Assembly: GCA_022414725.1 (NCBI GenBank)
Contig: CM039464.1
Span: 49,572,777 to 49,636,776 of the forward strand
Source: Microglena sp. YARC
Taxonomy: Eukaryota; Chlorophyta; Chlorophyceae; Chlamydomonadales; Chlamydomonadaceae
Direction of reading: 5' to 3'
Length of the DNA: 64,000 bases
Of the stretch, positions 11,301 through 22,055 are shown piece after piece (position 1 is the first letter of the stretch; the number at the start of each line of letters is the position of its first letter). The notes under the pieces were generated by a model. That model ran no database searches, was not told the origin of the DNA, and saw only the letters and a list, made by a program, of their open reading frames with translations. A program made the translations under genes and the position numbers.

Positions 11301-14300
11301 CTCGAATACTCACAATTGTTAACTCCTGTGTGTTATCCACTCCCCAACAAAAGAACGCAACCCAACCTCACCCCACCCCACCCCACCCCACCCCCCATTT
11401 CACCCCCACACCCCCGACCTCACCCACCCACCCACCCCCCCGACCTCGCCCCCCCCACGCACACACATGACCTCACACACCCACACACCCACTTTCCACA
11501 CTTCTACTCCAAACCTCCTAACATCCAACTTCAAAACAAACAAGATACCCACCCACGCGTGCTGTTAGGGTGTGGTGAACCGGGACATCAAGTTGGAGAA
11601 CACTCTATTGGACAGCAGCCCCCGCCCCTTGGTCAAGATTTGCGATTTCGGTTACAGCAAGTCGGAAAAGTTCCAATCCGCACCTGGCTCTAGGGTGGGA
11701 ACACCCGCCTACCTAGCCCCTGAGGTTATCCTAACGACCAAGGGCAAGAACTATGACGGCAAGGTATGTTAATGATGGTGGTTAGTTAGTGGTTGGCCCC
11801 AGTGCAAGCAAACGGGCTGGCCCTCTCAACCTTACGCCAAGTAACAAGGGGTACTACTTATTCATGATGGTGGTTACCTATTACAGATGCCCTACTGCAA
11901 AAGTGGGTAGTAAGGGTGAGAGGTGTGTGGAATGATAGTTACGTTACCCTGGTGCCCAAATGACATAGCTGGGATGATGGTTACATTATCCTGGTACTCT
12001 AATGGCTCCAAATGGGGGAGAAAGATGTGGGTAAGCTATGGGGAATGATGGTTACATTATCCTGGTACTCTAATGACTCCAAATGGGGGAGAAAGATGTG
12101 GGTAAGCTATGGGGAATGATGGTTACATTATCCTGGTGCCCTACCGGACTCCAAGTGGGCGAGTAGCAGCAAGTTGGGTTGTGGGGAAGCTATCGGGAAA
12201 AGGACCTGATCAGAGCTTTTTCGGTTTAGAAAGGGGGTCTTCTGATAGCGATAAGGGATTTGATGTCTTTCAAGGTTGGGCTACTAGTAGCGATTTGGTT
12301 AAGCTGTTAGGGCTGGTTCAGGGGGTGGGGGCCAGATTCGAGTCTCGTGGTAGTGGAAGGTTTGGCCAAAACAGGGTCCCTGGTAGCAATCGGTACAGGT
12401 AGCAGGAAAACAACTCTTGATAGGATGGGTACTGCTGTAAAAGTGGTGGTACTTAACCAACCTCATCTTACTTCAACAGACAACCTCGTTTCAATTCATG
12501 AACTTGAAATTTAATTTGGTTACATAGCTCCAGCTTTCAAAGCTGCTCGCTGTCTTCCGCAGTTACATCAACCTTAACAATGCTCATCATAAATGACTAT
12601 TGTCAAAATATGAAGAAATATGAAGAAATATGAAAGTATCGCTCAATTTTATTACTACAATCTGTATCTGACCTGTCCTAGGTGCGATGCAAGCAATGCA
12701 GAGAATTGGCAGATAGTGTTGGCTATCGGAATCCAGTGCAGCACAATGAAGCCACGGTTTACGTGAGGGCCAGGGTTCCTTGTGATCGTGTTGGTTGGAC
12801 GGTCGGTCAGGCGGACAACAGGGTGATCCTGGGGGCCTCCCGCCCCCCTTCTGGGGGGGGGGGGGAGGCTCCGCCAAGAATGCCAATGATCTAAATCTCA
12901 CGTCATGCTGTGCCTGTGCAGCCCGCTGATGTGTGGTCAAGTGGAGTCATGTTGTACGTCATGTTGGTGGGAGCATACCCCTTTGAGCGCCCCGAGGACA
13001 AGCACGACAGCCAGAAGCTCCAGAAGATGATCCAGGTTAGCTATTTTGAATTAATGCTGTAATTGATTGTAGCATGATAGTTATACTAATGTGATTAGTT
13101 GTAGTATTATAATTGTACTCTTGTAATTGGCTGTATCAATATAGTTATACTCATGTAAAAAGTTGTAGCATTTTAGCTGTACTCTTGTGATTTGTTGCAG
13201 CATTGAAGTTGTACTAATGTAATCGGTTGTTGCATTCTAGTTATACTACTGTCATTGCTTGAAGCAGTACAGTTACACTATTGTGATTGGTTGAAGCAGT
13301 ATAGTTATACTACTGAGACTGCGTGTAGCATTATTTTTAGCGATACATACACATCTATATATATAAAGAAATCATGGTCGTGGTGGTCGCGGTGGTCGTG
13401 GTGGTGTCATCATCGCGTGCCCACGTGCCATGGGCCTGTGAAGTGTAACCGACTTGCAACCGACTTTTCGTTCACCCAACTAGCAACTCCCCGTCTAGCG
13501 GAATTTTCAAATACCAAAACTGCAGATTCGCTAAGCTAAGCGCGCGCGCTCATAGCATGTCCACAACTGCCTCCGATACGATGAAGGCAAGACATTTAGA
13601 ATCAGACGATCCTCTCCTCGGAGGTCACCAGCCGACCCTCATATGGCTTTGCATGGCGCTCGGAATAATAGCTTTCAGTTCTTCACGGATATTGCGACCA
13701 TGATGCATGGCAACGGTCCTAATGGGCAGGAGGGCCCGCAACACCGCCAGCCAGCGCTCAAAGCGAGCTTGCCAGAGCAAGGAAGACAGGGGAATAGCCA
13801 ACAAGCGTCGACGTGATGCCCGCGCTGGCTAGCGCTACGTCATGCTGGTAATCTCGCAAGGAGTCAGGAACGAGCTACCGTGCCTGAGGAAGAACACGAA
13901 GCTGGTAACCAATCCAGGCGCCAAGACTATGCTGCCCAGCCTGAGGAGTTATGCCAGGATCATAATCAAGCCAGACCTTCATATCGTGATGCTTTTTTTC
14001 TCCGTCTGCGAGCGTTGCCACCATTCATCTCACGCATGCGCAATTTTGCCATGCCATCGCATCACATTCGTAGTGATTGGCAACCAGTTGCGATTAATTA
14101 CCTTAGTTCAGATCGCCATGGCCATTCCGTCCCCCTGGACACTCTCGCGCTTGCCACGGCCATCCCATCTTTGCAAGCTCTTTTCGTTGTATAGAATATG
14201 AAGTGCGTTGCTGCGATTTTGCTGTTCTGAGTTGACCGAGGTCTCGACCGGGCACTGTACGAGAAGACGAAGCTGCAGGTTTGTAGCCATGCAATTTGCA

Positions 14301-14543
14301 CCGGTCCGATGTTCTCGGGGCGATCGGAATCTGAGCGCTCGCAATGTTGGTAGGTTTGAAGCACAGCGGGTCCCTCTTTCTGCACGATTGAATCCCACAG
14401 GGTGAAGTGAAGGGTACGAGGTAGGGAGAAGAAGATTGTGTGTGCGTGTTGGGGGTTGGGGGAAGGGAGGGTGGTGGGGGGTAAGGTGAGAGAAAGAGAG
14501 TGCGTGTGGATGGGGTGGGTGAGGGGTAGGGAGAGGTCAGAAT

Positions 14544-14586
<43 letters not shown>

Positions 14587-14890
14587 TGGTATGTGTGTAT
14601 GACAGGGTGGGAGGCCACACCTGCAGCAGAAGGGGAATAGGTAGGGAGAAGGAGTGTGCGCGTGTGTGTGGTTTGGGGGGGAGAGGCAGGGGAGCGTCGA
14701 GCAAGGGCTGAGATGGCTGATTTCTTGACTGTGTGTAAGGGAGGGGGGGGGGGGGAGGGGGGGGGGGGGGGGGGGGGGGGCATACAAGGGCGTTACCCGT
14801 TATGTAACCCAGACCAGACTAGGACCCATGGCCTGGGTGGGGGGTGGCCACCGGCCACACGGGCTACCGTACTAGTACATACATACATAC

Positions 14891-14921
<31 letters not shown>

Positions 14922-17900
14922 CATACATACATACATACATCTATATATATAGACATACACGGATTTCTGAGAAAAGTTCGCGAACTTTTCATGCCGACGC
15001 TAGCTGGCTTATGCTTAATTACCGAGATACTCATAGCGAGTCACCCACCCACCCGATCTGAGCGTCAAAACCAAGAACGGCGCTCAGACTAATTGTCTGT
15101 AATATTCTGCTCCTCGATGCCATGAATGCGCACAATCAACAAGGTGTAGGCAGACGGGCGACGAATACAGCCAGCCAGCGAGCTCTTCACAGCGAAAGGC
15201 GAGCTCTACATGCCGAAGAGCATAGGAGCGATGCAAATCAGAGACGGCGTTTGGCAAATGCTGTAGGTCATCCTGGACGTGCTGGGAATGGAAATGGATA
15301 CTCGCAACTTTCTTGCAACCCCGGAACTTCAAATCTCTTTCCCCAATCATGCGCAATTCTTTCTCACCAGCGATCTTTGTGCCTAGGCATCCATACCTCC
15401 CTCCCCTGTTCCTCACCCAGACTCTCGCATGAAGAGCCAGGGGCATCCGAATTCTCAAAATACATTCTGAGTTCTCATTGGGCGCCCATTCGATCCTCAG
15501 CGTCAAAGTACGTTCTGAGTTCTCATCAGGCGCCCATTCGATCCTCAGCGCTCTTCCGCCTGCGAGCGTTGCCACCATTCACTTCACGCATGCGCACTTT
15601 CACCATGCCTGTGCATCAATTGTGCCACGGTTGGCAGCCAGTGGATGCGAGCAGCCATTTCCTTCCCATTTCTCACACTTGGACCGCTCCTATCTATGCA
15701 ATCCTATCTATGCAATCTCTTTTCATTGTATCGATGATCGTTAAGCACGGCGCTGCGATTTTTGATTCACCAGGTGTTGATCGGACGGAAGTCGAAGATT
15801 TCTACCATATAATCGCGATATGGCCCTTGCACCCCTCATCCAATCTCTTTTCACTGTTTCAAGCATTGATACATCGGTAGCTTAGCATGTTGCGATAGAA
15901 GACTGGCTGGAACCTCCTGGTCAAAGCAACAGCTGCAGGTTGACCCACCATGGGTGGGGATGCTTGGGGCGAGGGGAGGGGAAAGAAAGAGAAAGTGTGT
16001 ACATGGGGTGGGGTGAGGGGCAAGGAGGGATTCAGAAATGTGTGGAGGCTGTGGGTCTGGCTTGGGTTGAGTTTTGGAATGGTTAGTGTGTGATACATCT
16101 GGGTAGGGGGGTACATACAAGGACGTAACCCGATATGTTACCCAGGTCCTGGGGGCTGGGGGTGGGGGGGGGGGGGATATTTTTTAGTAAGGAAAGGAAG
16201 TGGTGATGTGTTTGATATTTTGCAAATGGGGACATATCTTGACAGTGTGCATGTGAGTAAGGGGGGGGCGGAGGGTGTACGTTCAAGGGCGATGCACGTT
16301 ATGTAACCCAGGCCAGAACATGACCCAGGACCTGGGTGGGTGGTGTGGCGGGTGGCCTCGGCCACACGGGCAATGTACTAGTTTATATATATATATATAT
16401 AAAGAAATCATGGTCGTTGTGGTCGTGGTGGTGTCATCATCGGTACACGTGCCATGGGCGGGCGAAGTGTAACCGACTTGCAACCGACTTTCCGTCAAAC
16501 CCAAGTCGCAACACCCCGCCCAGCGAAATTTTCAAGTACCGAAACTGCAGATGCGAAAAGCTAAGCGCGCGCGCTCATTTCATCTCCACATTTGCCTCCC
16601 ACACTACGACTGCAAGCAATTTAGATCCAGAAGATCCTCATCCGCTGACCCTCGCTTTGCATGGCGCTCAGAATAATCGTTTCAGTTCATTGCTTCTTCA
16701 CGGAGCATGCGACCATGATGCATGCCAACGGTCCTAATGGACAGGAGAGCCTGCAACACCGCCAGCCAGCGCTCAAAGCGAGCTTGCATGAGCGAGGAAG
16801 CAAGGGACAGAGCCAACAAGCGTCGACGTGATGCCCGCGCTGCCCGACCCCAGGAGTTACGCCAGACTCATAATCAATCCAGTCGCTAAAAACGCGATGC
16901 CATGCCTCAGGAAGAACGCGAAGCTACTAACCAAGCCAGGCGAGAAGAGTATGCTACCCAACCTTGGGAGTTACGCCAGACTCATGATCAAGCGAGGCCT
17001 TCAGATCGTCATGCTTTTTTCTCCGTCTGCGAGTGTTGCCACCTTTCATCTCACGCATGCGCACTTTTGCTAGCCATCGCATCGCATTCGTCGTGGTTGG
17101 CACCCAGCTGTTGCGATTATTTGACTTTGTTCAGATCGCCATGGCCATTTCGTCCTCCTGCACACTCTCGCGCTTGCCACGCTCATCCCATTTTTGGAAG
17201 CTCTTTTCGTTTTATCGAATATCGTGGGAACGTTGCTGCGATTTTTGCTACTCCGAGTGTTGACCGAGCATCGACAGGGGCACTGCACGAGAAGAAGAAG
17301 CTGCAGGTGTATTGCCATGCCATTGCAGGAAGAGATTGTGTGTGCGTGTTAGTGGTTGGAGGAAGGGATGGTGGTGGGAGAAAGGTGAGAGAAATAGAGT
17401 GTGTTTGGATGGGGTGGGGTAAGGGGTAGGGAGAGGTCGGGGGAAGTAGGGGATACTATTGGTCTGGATGGGGGGGGGGGGGGGGGGGGGGTGGCGGGAT
17501 GCGTGTAATGTGAGGGTGGGAGGCCACAGCTGAAGCAGAAGGGTAATAGGTTGAAGAGAAGAGGTGTGCGTGTGTGGGGAGAGGGAGGGGAGCGTCGAGC
17601 GAGGACGGAGATGGCTGATATCTTGACTGTGTGTAAGGGAGAGGGGGGGGGGGGGGGGGGGGGGGGGAGGGGGCATGCGCAAGGGCGTTACCGTTATGTA
17701 ACCCATACCAGACTAGGACCCATGACCTGGGTGGGAGGATGGAGGTGGGGGGGTGGCCACCGGCCACACGGGCTACCGTACTAGTATATATATATACCCA
17801 GATATACCTTGCAATTTTTGTTTGTTATTTTTGTGCCATAAAATAGACTGACACTGTTTATTTTGTAACCGTTACATCATTAGCCTCATCCTGTCAATTA

Positions 17901-20678
17901 CTGTAATGCAATTGTAGTATCATGTATAGCCTTGGCATTCATGACAATATGAGGCGAGGTAACAAATGCAACAAATGAAAATAGAAGGGGAAATAAGCCA
18001 TCAGTCATTAGGACACAAAACAAAAAGTGTCAGGACCATGCCCAAGAAGTTGGACCCAAAGGGGGGGGCGAGGGGGGGGCCCGATTTTTATCCTTGTCAG
18101 AAAAATCCAAGCATGGCTCATTAAATTAAAAAACAAATGTGCACGACCGCCCATTTCTAAAGCTCTCAGCAAGTTTGTGGAATATATGCAATAAATGGGT
18201 ACATATCTCAAGCCCATCATGGCCCGAAACAGTCAAGTTGGGTGGTCTCAATGGAGTGCTGGAAAAAATCAAGATCATGACACGATCGCTCACTTAGCAT
18301 GTTGGATATCTGTAGAGACAGCAACATTTGATGGAAAGTCAACAACCTTGCCTTTAGAGGGTCACTGTGAATATTTAATGGGCAGTACCCCTCGTCCAGC
18401 CTCATCCCACATGGTCGTGACCCCCCTGTATATAGAATGCATGACAGCCGCAACAGTGCCAGTGGTCTCGCCTCACCAAGGCGCTTCAATTGTCGATGTC
18501 CAAAGCAAAACGACCCAGCAAAAAGTCCTCAAAAAGGTATACAAAATAAGTCCCAAGCATATTTTTCTGGCCTGTGGGGGGGGGGGGGGGGGGGGGGGGG
18601 ATTTCTCAAGACTGGCAGGAATTGACAGGAAATCGGCCCCCCCATTCGAGTATTTCTGTTACATGTACCAGGATGTTCGAAGAAGTGATTTCTCTGTCCC
18701 CATGCATCAGTTCGTAGGGAACGGCGATATGATATCATGTGATCATATGATGACTGCAGCCTGCCTAGGCTACAGTCACCCTTTATATACAGTATCATAT
18801 GATGCAATGTATGGTATCATACTCGGCTTTGGTCAACATCATATGATCTGCCGGTCCTCATCAGTGGGCTATAAATAATGAAAATAAAAATGAACAGAAA
18901 TAATTATGTTATCATTAAAATACTGATTCCTGGTGCACAGCTTCATGGTGTCTGATCTAGATCCTTCGCAATGTTTGGCTTGTTGAAATGTTGGTTGCCT
19001 TTGCTGCCAATGACACCCACTCCCCTCGCCAACTCCCTTCTCCCACACCCGCACTCCACACACCTGCACTCCACACACACACACCCGCACCCCACCCGCC
19101 CCATTCCACGCCCACACACCCCGCACCCCACACCCCACTCATCTCACCCTGCACCTGCTGCCCTTCCACCCTACCCACAGCGAATTCTCAAGGTGGACTT
19201 CAAGATGCCCTCTCATATCAAGGTCTCTGACGCATGCAAAGACTTGTTCTCTAGAATTCTAGTGTCTGACCCCTTGAAACGTATCAGCATTGAGGAGATC
19301 TACCGCCACCCCTGGTGAGACCTTTTTACATACACTAGTGGGATATTGGGATCAGGGTACTACAAAAGAACTCGTAGTTCACACGCTGCCTTTTTAGGAT
19401 CAGGGTACTACAAAGCAAGTTTACGCGCTGCCTTTTTGAGCCCCACTGAGCGTTTCGTGCACTTTTTTCAATCCCCTGTGGGTGCAGCGTGCAGTCTTGG
19501 CGCTTTTTGCACTAAAAAGCGCTGACCAATTTGACTTTTGTGCGCTTTTTGCACTAAAAGCGCTGACCAATTTGACAAAAATGTAGTACTCTGGTTGGGA
19601 TATTGGGTTAACATCAGAATGTTGAGGATTTCAAGGACCAGAACTTGGACTTGGTTACATGGCTCCAGCCTCCAATCCTGCTCGCCATCTAAGGCAGTAG
19701 CTTAATCAATCCAAACAACACATTTTCATGTACCGTATATTTTATTCATCCAGTGGGTCTTCTTGTCAGTCAGTCAGTCATATGTACAGTCAGTCAGTCA
19801 AATATACAGTCAGTCAGTCATATGTACAGTCAGTCAGTCAAATATACAGTCAGTCAGTCATATATACAGTCAGTCAGTCATATATACAGTCAGTCAGTCA
19901 AATATACAGTCAGTCAGTCATATATACAGTCAGTCAGTCATATATACAGTCAGTCAGTCACATATACAGTCAGTCAGTCATATATACAGTCAGTCAGTCA
20001 TATATACAGTCAGTCAGTTATATATACAGTCAGTCAGTCATATATACAGTCTGTCAGTCATATATACAGTCAGTCAGTCATATATACAGTCAGTCATTTG
20101 ATCAGTCATCAAATTACAAATAATGTTCAGTCATTAAGTGACAAATAATTCAGTCAGTCGGTCAGTCATGAGGGCGGCAAGTAGACAAACAAACACACAA
20201 AAACAACAGAAGCAGCAAAGCATGCTTCTCTTGCTGTCTCCCCTAGGTATACCAAGAACCTGCCACCTGGTGTGACTGAGATGAACAAGAGGCCCATGCC
20301 CCAGCCACAAGGAATGCAGGTATGAGTTGGGCTGCAGAGCTGTGTACACCGGGGTACCTAAAACGCTAGGTTTAATTATGTACGAACACACAACATTTGC
20401 ACACACAAAAGTTTGCGAAGAATGTGCGTTCTTAACATGGATTTTTGAGCGGCATGGTTCCAGCAGATTTTCCTTCCATTGCCCCTTACCCATTCCCCCC
20501 TTTTCATCCTTCAATCACCCTTCACCCCTCTCAGCACCCCTCATGATTCCTTGCACCACCTCTTACACCACTCCATACATCACCCCGTACGTCATCAAAC
20601 GCTCTCTACCCCTCCGCCTGGCGGCCTCTTTGCTTTACTGCATGGCGTCGCATGGGTCCGTCTAAACTAGTCAGAAAT

Positions 20679-20717
<39 letters not shown>

Positions 20718-22055
20718 ACACCCACACACACACAAAAAACACGGCTTTGCGGGTTCCAGGGGGAAAGCGGCATCGCACTGGGGTCGCACCATGTCGCTGA
20801 ATGCGTGACACGCCGCACGAAGAAGAAAGGAGTTGCACCAACCCTCCGGCCTGACTGCCTTCTTGCTTCTCGCAGCTCTCGTGGTCACACTGGTGGCATT
20901 GCGTTGCTATGTGCACTTACACACACTCACACACACACCAAAAGTGCACCACCCCTCCGCCTGACCCCCTCTTTGCTTCTCGCAGCTCTTGTGGTCTCAC
21001 TGGTGGCACTGCGTTGCTATGTGCTCTTACACACACTCACACACCAAAAGTGCATCGCTCCTCAGCCTGACCACCTCTTTGCTTCTCGCAGCTTTTGTGG
21101 TCTCACTGGTGGAACTGCGTTGCTATGTGCACTTAAACACACTCACACACCAAAAGTGCACCACCCCTCCACCTGACCACCTCTTTGCTTCTCGCAGCCT
21201 GAGGAAGCTGTCCGTAGCATAATCAAGGAGGCTGCCGTTGCACATGGAGCGTCCTTGGGTGCTGGTGTGGAGACTGACGAGTACATCGATGATGCCATGG
21301 AGAACTACGAAGATGATGTGAGTGTTTATTATATCGATTATGTGCATATCATATTATATGATTTGCAAAAGTATAATATGTGCCATGGAGAACTACGAAG
21401 ATGATGTGAGCGTGTAATGTATGGATTATGTGCATATTATATGATTTATGTATGTATTATATGAATTTATGCTACCCTTTCAGTAGTTAGGTCTAGTGAA
21501 ATACTTGCTCCTGATGCTCCTTTGCCATTTGTTGCTTTGCCTTTGTTTGTGTTGCTTTTATTTGTGTAGCTTCACATGATATTGGGGCATTAACTTGGCA
21601 CCTGAGTTGGTGATATGTGTATCACTACTGTGTGTTTCAAACTGATATTAACTTCGCACTTGGGTCAGTGGTAAATGTTGGTGTTTCAATCTATTAAATT
21701 AGCTTTTGCTCTCGGGGTAGGTGACATACCAAAATAGATTCCCTACTTGTACGTGCATATCAGATTCCCTTAAAATCGATATCATTACTATATTACGCGA
21801 TGATGTTGTACCTCCATACCATGGTTTATACCTAGGGAACGGCTATACCATGTCATCATATGATGCCGGCAGTCTGGCCAGGCCAAAGTTACCATTTGTA
21901 TTCAATATCATATGATGCAATTTGTATGATGTCATATAATATCATACTTGCCTTTGGTCAACATCATATGATATGCCGGTCCCTGATATTTACCTCTAGT
22001 ACCGAAGCATCAATGATGGATTCTTCTCTGGTGAATTCAGGAGGATGACGAATGA
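8398..22055 (+). CDS. SnRK2-type serine/threonine protein kinase, 11 exons
   Basis: Exons: 8398-8463, 8553-8591, 8771-8833, 8923-8997, 9996-10151, 11569-11763, 12922-13035, 19181-19314, 20247-20319, 21198-21317 and 22041-22055, about 349 residues, the usual SnRK2 length. Visible landmarks: glycine loop NSGTFGFV (28-35), VAIK with Lys49, Glu64 in REI, catalytic loop NRDIKLEN (137-144), DFG at 159-161, activation loop with Ser174 before [10 protein letters not shown], and [19 protein letters not shown]. The tail has [11 protein letters not shown] and an acidic end ([17 protein letters not shown]), matching the SnRK2 box and acidic C-terminus that in plants bind phosphatases and respond to osmotic or ABA signals. 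Oddities: the catalytic HRD is NRD, the first glycine of the loop is Asn, and the exon 2/3 junction lacks a clean GT. Intron 7 (6.1 kb) carries three Helitrons. Family identity is strong; activity and stress role are inference. Confidence 0.93.
8592..8770 (+). other. SnRK2 intron 2 with ambiguous splice sites
   Basis: The exon-preserving intron would begin CTATGT and end CGCAG. An 8-base direct repeat CAGCTATG sits at both ends (8589-8596 and 8768-8775). A canonical alternative uses GT at 8596 and AG at 8779-8780; it stays in frame but removes two residues net from a stretch of conserved length. The intron also has a C tract near 8630. Confidence 0.6.
9227..9386. mobile_element. hAT-type MITE, copy 1
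   Basis: A 160-bp element starts CAGGGAACGGC and ends GCCGGTCTG, imperfect terminal inverted repeats. It is flanked by a perfect 8-bp target duplication, CTCACATG at 9219-9226 and 9387-9394. The 8-bp duplication and CAGGG termini are hallmarks of hAT elements. The interior is AT-rich with repeated CATATGATG/GATATCAT palindromic words. It lies in SnRK2 intron 4 and has no coding capacity. Confidence 0.85.
9821..9865 (+). repeat. Decoy copy of SnRK2 exon 5 start
   Basis: GGCCCTGTCAGGTGTCTCCG followed by ACCCTTCACTACTGGAGAAT repeats, with changes, the real acceptor and exon start at 9986-10030 (CCCTTGTCAGGTGTTCCTGA..CACTACTTGGGAAT). It keeps the polypyrimidine stretch and AG but would not continue in frame through a full exon. 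Confidence 0.75.
10152..11568. other. SnRK2 intron 5
   Basis: The intron opens with two degenerate copies of its own first ~70 bases (GTGGTGGGGTGGGTGGG phrases, 10165-10310). It contains a SINE-like element (10795-10945), two reverse-strand copies of the GGGCAAGTCCCTTCAGCC family (about 10985-11050 and 11270-11320), a G-rich patch and a long C/CA-rich tract (11350-11500). No gene inside. Confidence 0.6.
10795..10945 (+). mobile_element. tRNA-derived SINE-like element, copy 1
   Basis: It shares with 12225-12405 the ordered blocks TCTTTCAAGG, TTGGGCT/GTGGGCT, an internal AATTCGAGACTC that resembles a pol III B box, then GGTAGCGGAAG, TTGGGCCAAAA and GGTAGC. The left third is more diverged than copy 2. 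Length and ends are approximate. Confidence 0.55.
11764..12921. other. SnRK2 intron 6
   Basis: Holds three ~73-bp copies of GGTTACATTATCCTGGT..AGCTATGGGGAATGATGG (about 11970-12145), a SINE-like element, one copy of the GGTTACATAGCTCCAGC family (12515-12570) and a reverse-strand fragment of the GGCGGAGCCCCC family (12755-12880). No gene inside. Confidence 0.6.
12225..12405 (+). mobile_element. tRNA-derived SINE-like element, copy 2
   Basis: TGGTTAAGCTGTTAGGG near 12296 fits a pol III A box, and GATTCGAGTCTC near 12334 fits a B box about 37 bases downstream, the usual tRNA-like spacing. It is followed by GGTAGTGGAAGG and TTTGGCCAAAACAGGG, conserved with the copy at 10795-10945. Both lie in SnRK2 introns in sense orientation. 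No poly(A) tail is obvious. Confidence 0.6.
13040..13340. repeat. ~38-bp minisatellite after SnRK2 exon 7
   Basis: About eight degenerate copies of TTGTAGCATTATAGTTATAC and ACTCTTGTGATTGG, starting directly behind the exon 7 donor. Confidence 0.75.
13354..14875 (+). mobile_element. Non-autonomous Helitron, copy 1 of tandem trio
   Basis: The 5' end is TCTATATATATAAAGAAATC, preceded by A. The 3' end is CTAG followed by T, and a perfect 6-bp hairpin GTGGCC-ACC-GGCCAC lies at 14844-14858, 13 bases before CTAG. TC...hairpin...CTRR inserted between A and T is the Helitron signature. The interior (1.5 kb) shows no Rep or helicase. It carries a long G tract (about 14543-14585) and a second one near 14760. 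It lies in SnRK2 intron 7. Confidence 0.8.
14876..14939. repeat. (TACA)n microsatellite between Helitrons
   Basis: About 15 units of TACA/ACAT fill the space between the CTAG end of Helitron 1 and the TC start of Helitron 2. Confidence 0.9.
14940..16381 (+). mobile_element. Non-autonomous Helitron, copy 2 of tandem trio
   Basis: It begins TCTATATATATAGACATACA, preceded by A, and ends CTAG/T. The subterminal hairpin is GTGGCC-TC-GGCCAC (16352-16365): the stem is kept while the loop differs from copies 1 and 3. The middle part (GCGAGCGTTGCCACCATTCA and onwards) matches copy 1 and copy 3; the first ~500 bases are diverged. A partial extra 3'-like segment lies at 16108-16175 without a CTAG end. 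Confidence 0.7.
16382..17784 (+). mobile_element. Non-autonomous Helitron, copy 3 of tandem trio
   Basis: It starts directly after the CTAG of copy 2 with TTTATATATATATATATA then AAAGAAATCATGGTCGT, the same 5' region as copy 1 but with TT instead of TC. It ends CTAG/T with hairpin GTGGCC-ACC-GGCCAC (17753-17767). No protein-coding region; two G tracts (about 17470 and 17645). Confidence 0.72.
17785..19180. other. Rest of SnRK2 intron 7
   Basis: AT-rich unique sequence, a G tract at about 18577-18600, MITE copy 2, then C/CA-rich sequence (19015-19175) running up to the exon 8 acceptor. No gene. Confidence 0.55.
18713..18858. mobile_element. hAT-type MITE, copy 2
   Basis: AGGGAACGGC near the left end and GCCGGTCC at the right match copy 1, with the same interior words (TGATATCATG, GATCATATGATG, CTTTGGTCAACATC). 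Flanks CATCAGTT (18705-18712) and CATCAGTG (18859-18866) are a 7-of-8 target duplication. It sits in SnRK2 intron 7. Confidence 0.78.
19315..20246. other. SnRK2 intron 8
   Basis: Contains a short duplicated GCGCTTTTTGCACTAAAA phrase (about 19500-19570), one GGTTACATGGCTCCAGCC family copy (19650-19700) and the 20-bp satellite below. Confidence 0.6.
19760..20100. repeat. 20-bp microsatellite/minisatellite
   Basis: About 17 nearly perfect copies of CAGTCAGTCATATATACAGT. Spacing is gapless, so this is not a CRISPR array. It is open in all forward frames because the unit has no stop. Confidence 0.97.
20670..20730. repeat. C homopolymer tract in SnRK2 intron 9
   Basis: A run of about 35 C followed by CACACCCACACACACACA. 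Confidence 0.9.
20825..21197 (+). repeat. Four tandem copies of the SnRK2 exon 10 acceptor region
   Basis: A ~106-bp unit ending CTTTGCTTCTCGCAG is repeated, placing acceptor-like AGs at 20875, 20985, 21091 and the real one at 21197. Between them lie GTGGTCTCACTGGTGGCA and CACTCACACACCAAAAGTGC. Only the last copy is followed by conserved coding sequence. Confidence 0.88.
21291..21475 (+). repeat. SnRK2 exon 10 end and donor duplicated
   Basis: CCATGGAGAACTACGAAGAT and the donor GTGAG at 21294-21322 recur at 21382-21411, followed by matching TTATGTGCATAT..TATATGATTT. Period about 88 bp. The second copy gives a decoy donor with identical upstream coding bases. Confidence 0.9.
21833..21985. mobile_element. 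hAT-type MITE, copy 3
   Basis: Starts TAGGGAACGGC and ends GCCGGTCCCTG, the best-preserved inverted termini of the three copies. Interior blocks match copies 1 and 2 (CATCATATGATGCC, TTTGGTCAACATCATATGAT). Flanks TTTATACC and TATTTACC could be a decayed 8-bp duplication. It lies in SnRK2 intron 10. Confidence 0.75.

Noticed and set aside
14098..14787. Proline-rich minus-strand frames inside Helitron 1
   Set aside because: Antisense of G tracts and G-rich sequence; no Rep, helicase or other domain.
19760..20100. Regular short repeats, CRISPR-like at first sight
   Set aside because: Units are contiguous 20-mers without unique spacers, in a eukaryotic intron. The same applies to the 39-bp array at 28690-29160 and the 35-bp array at 27075-27620.
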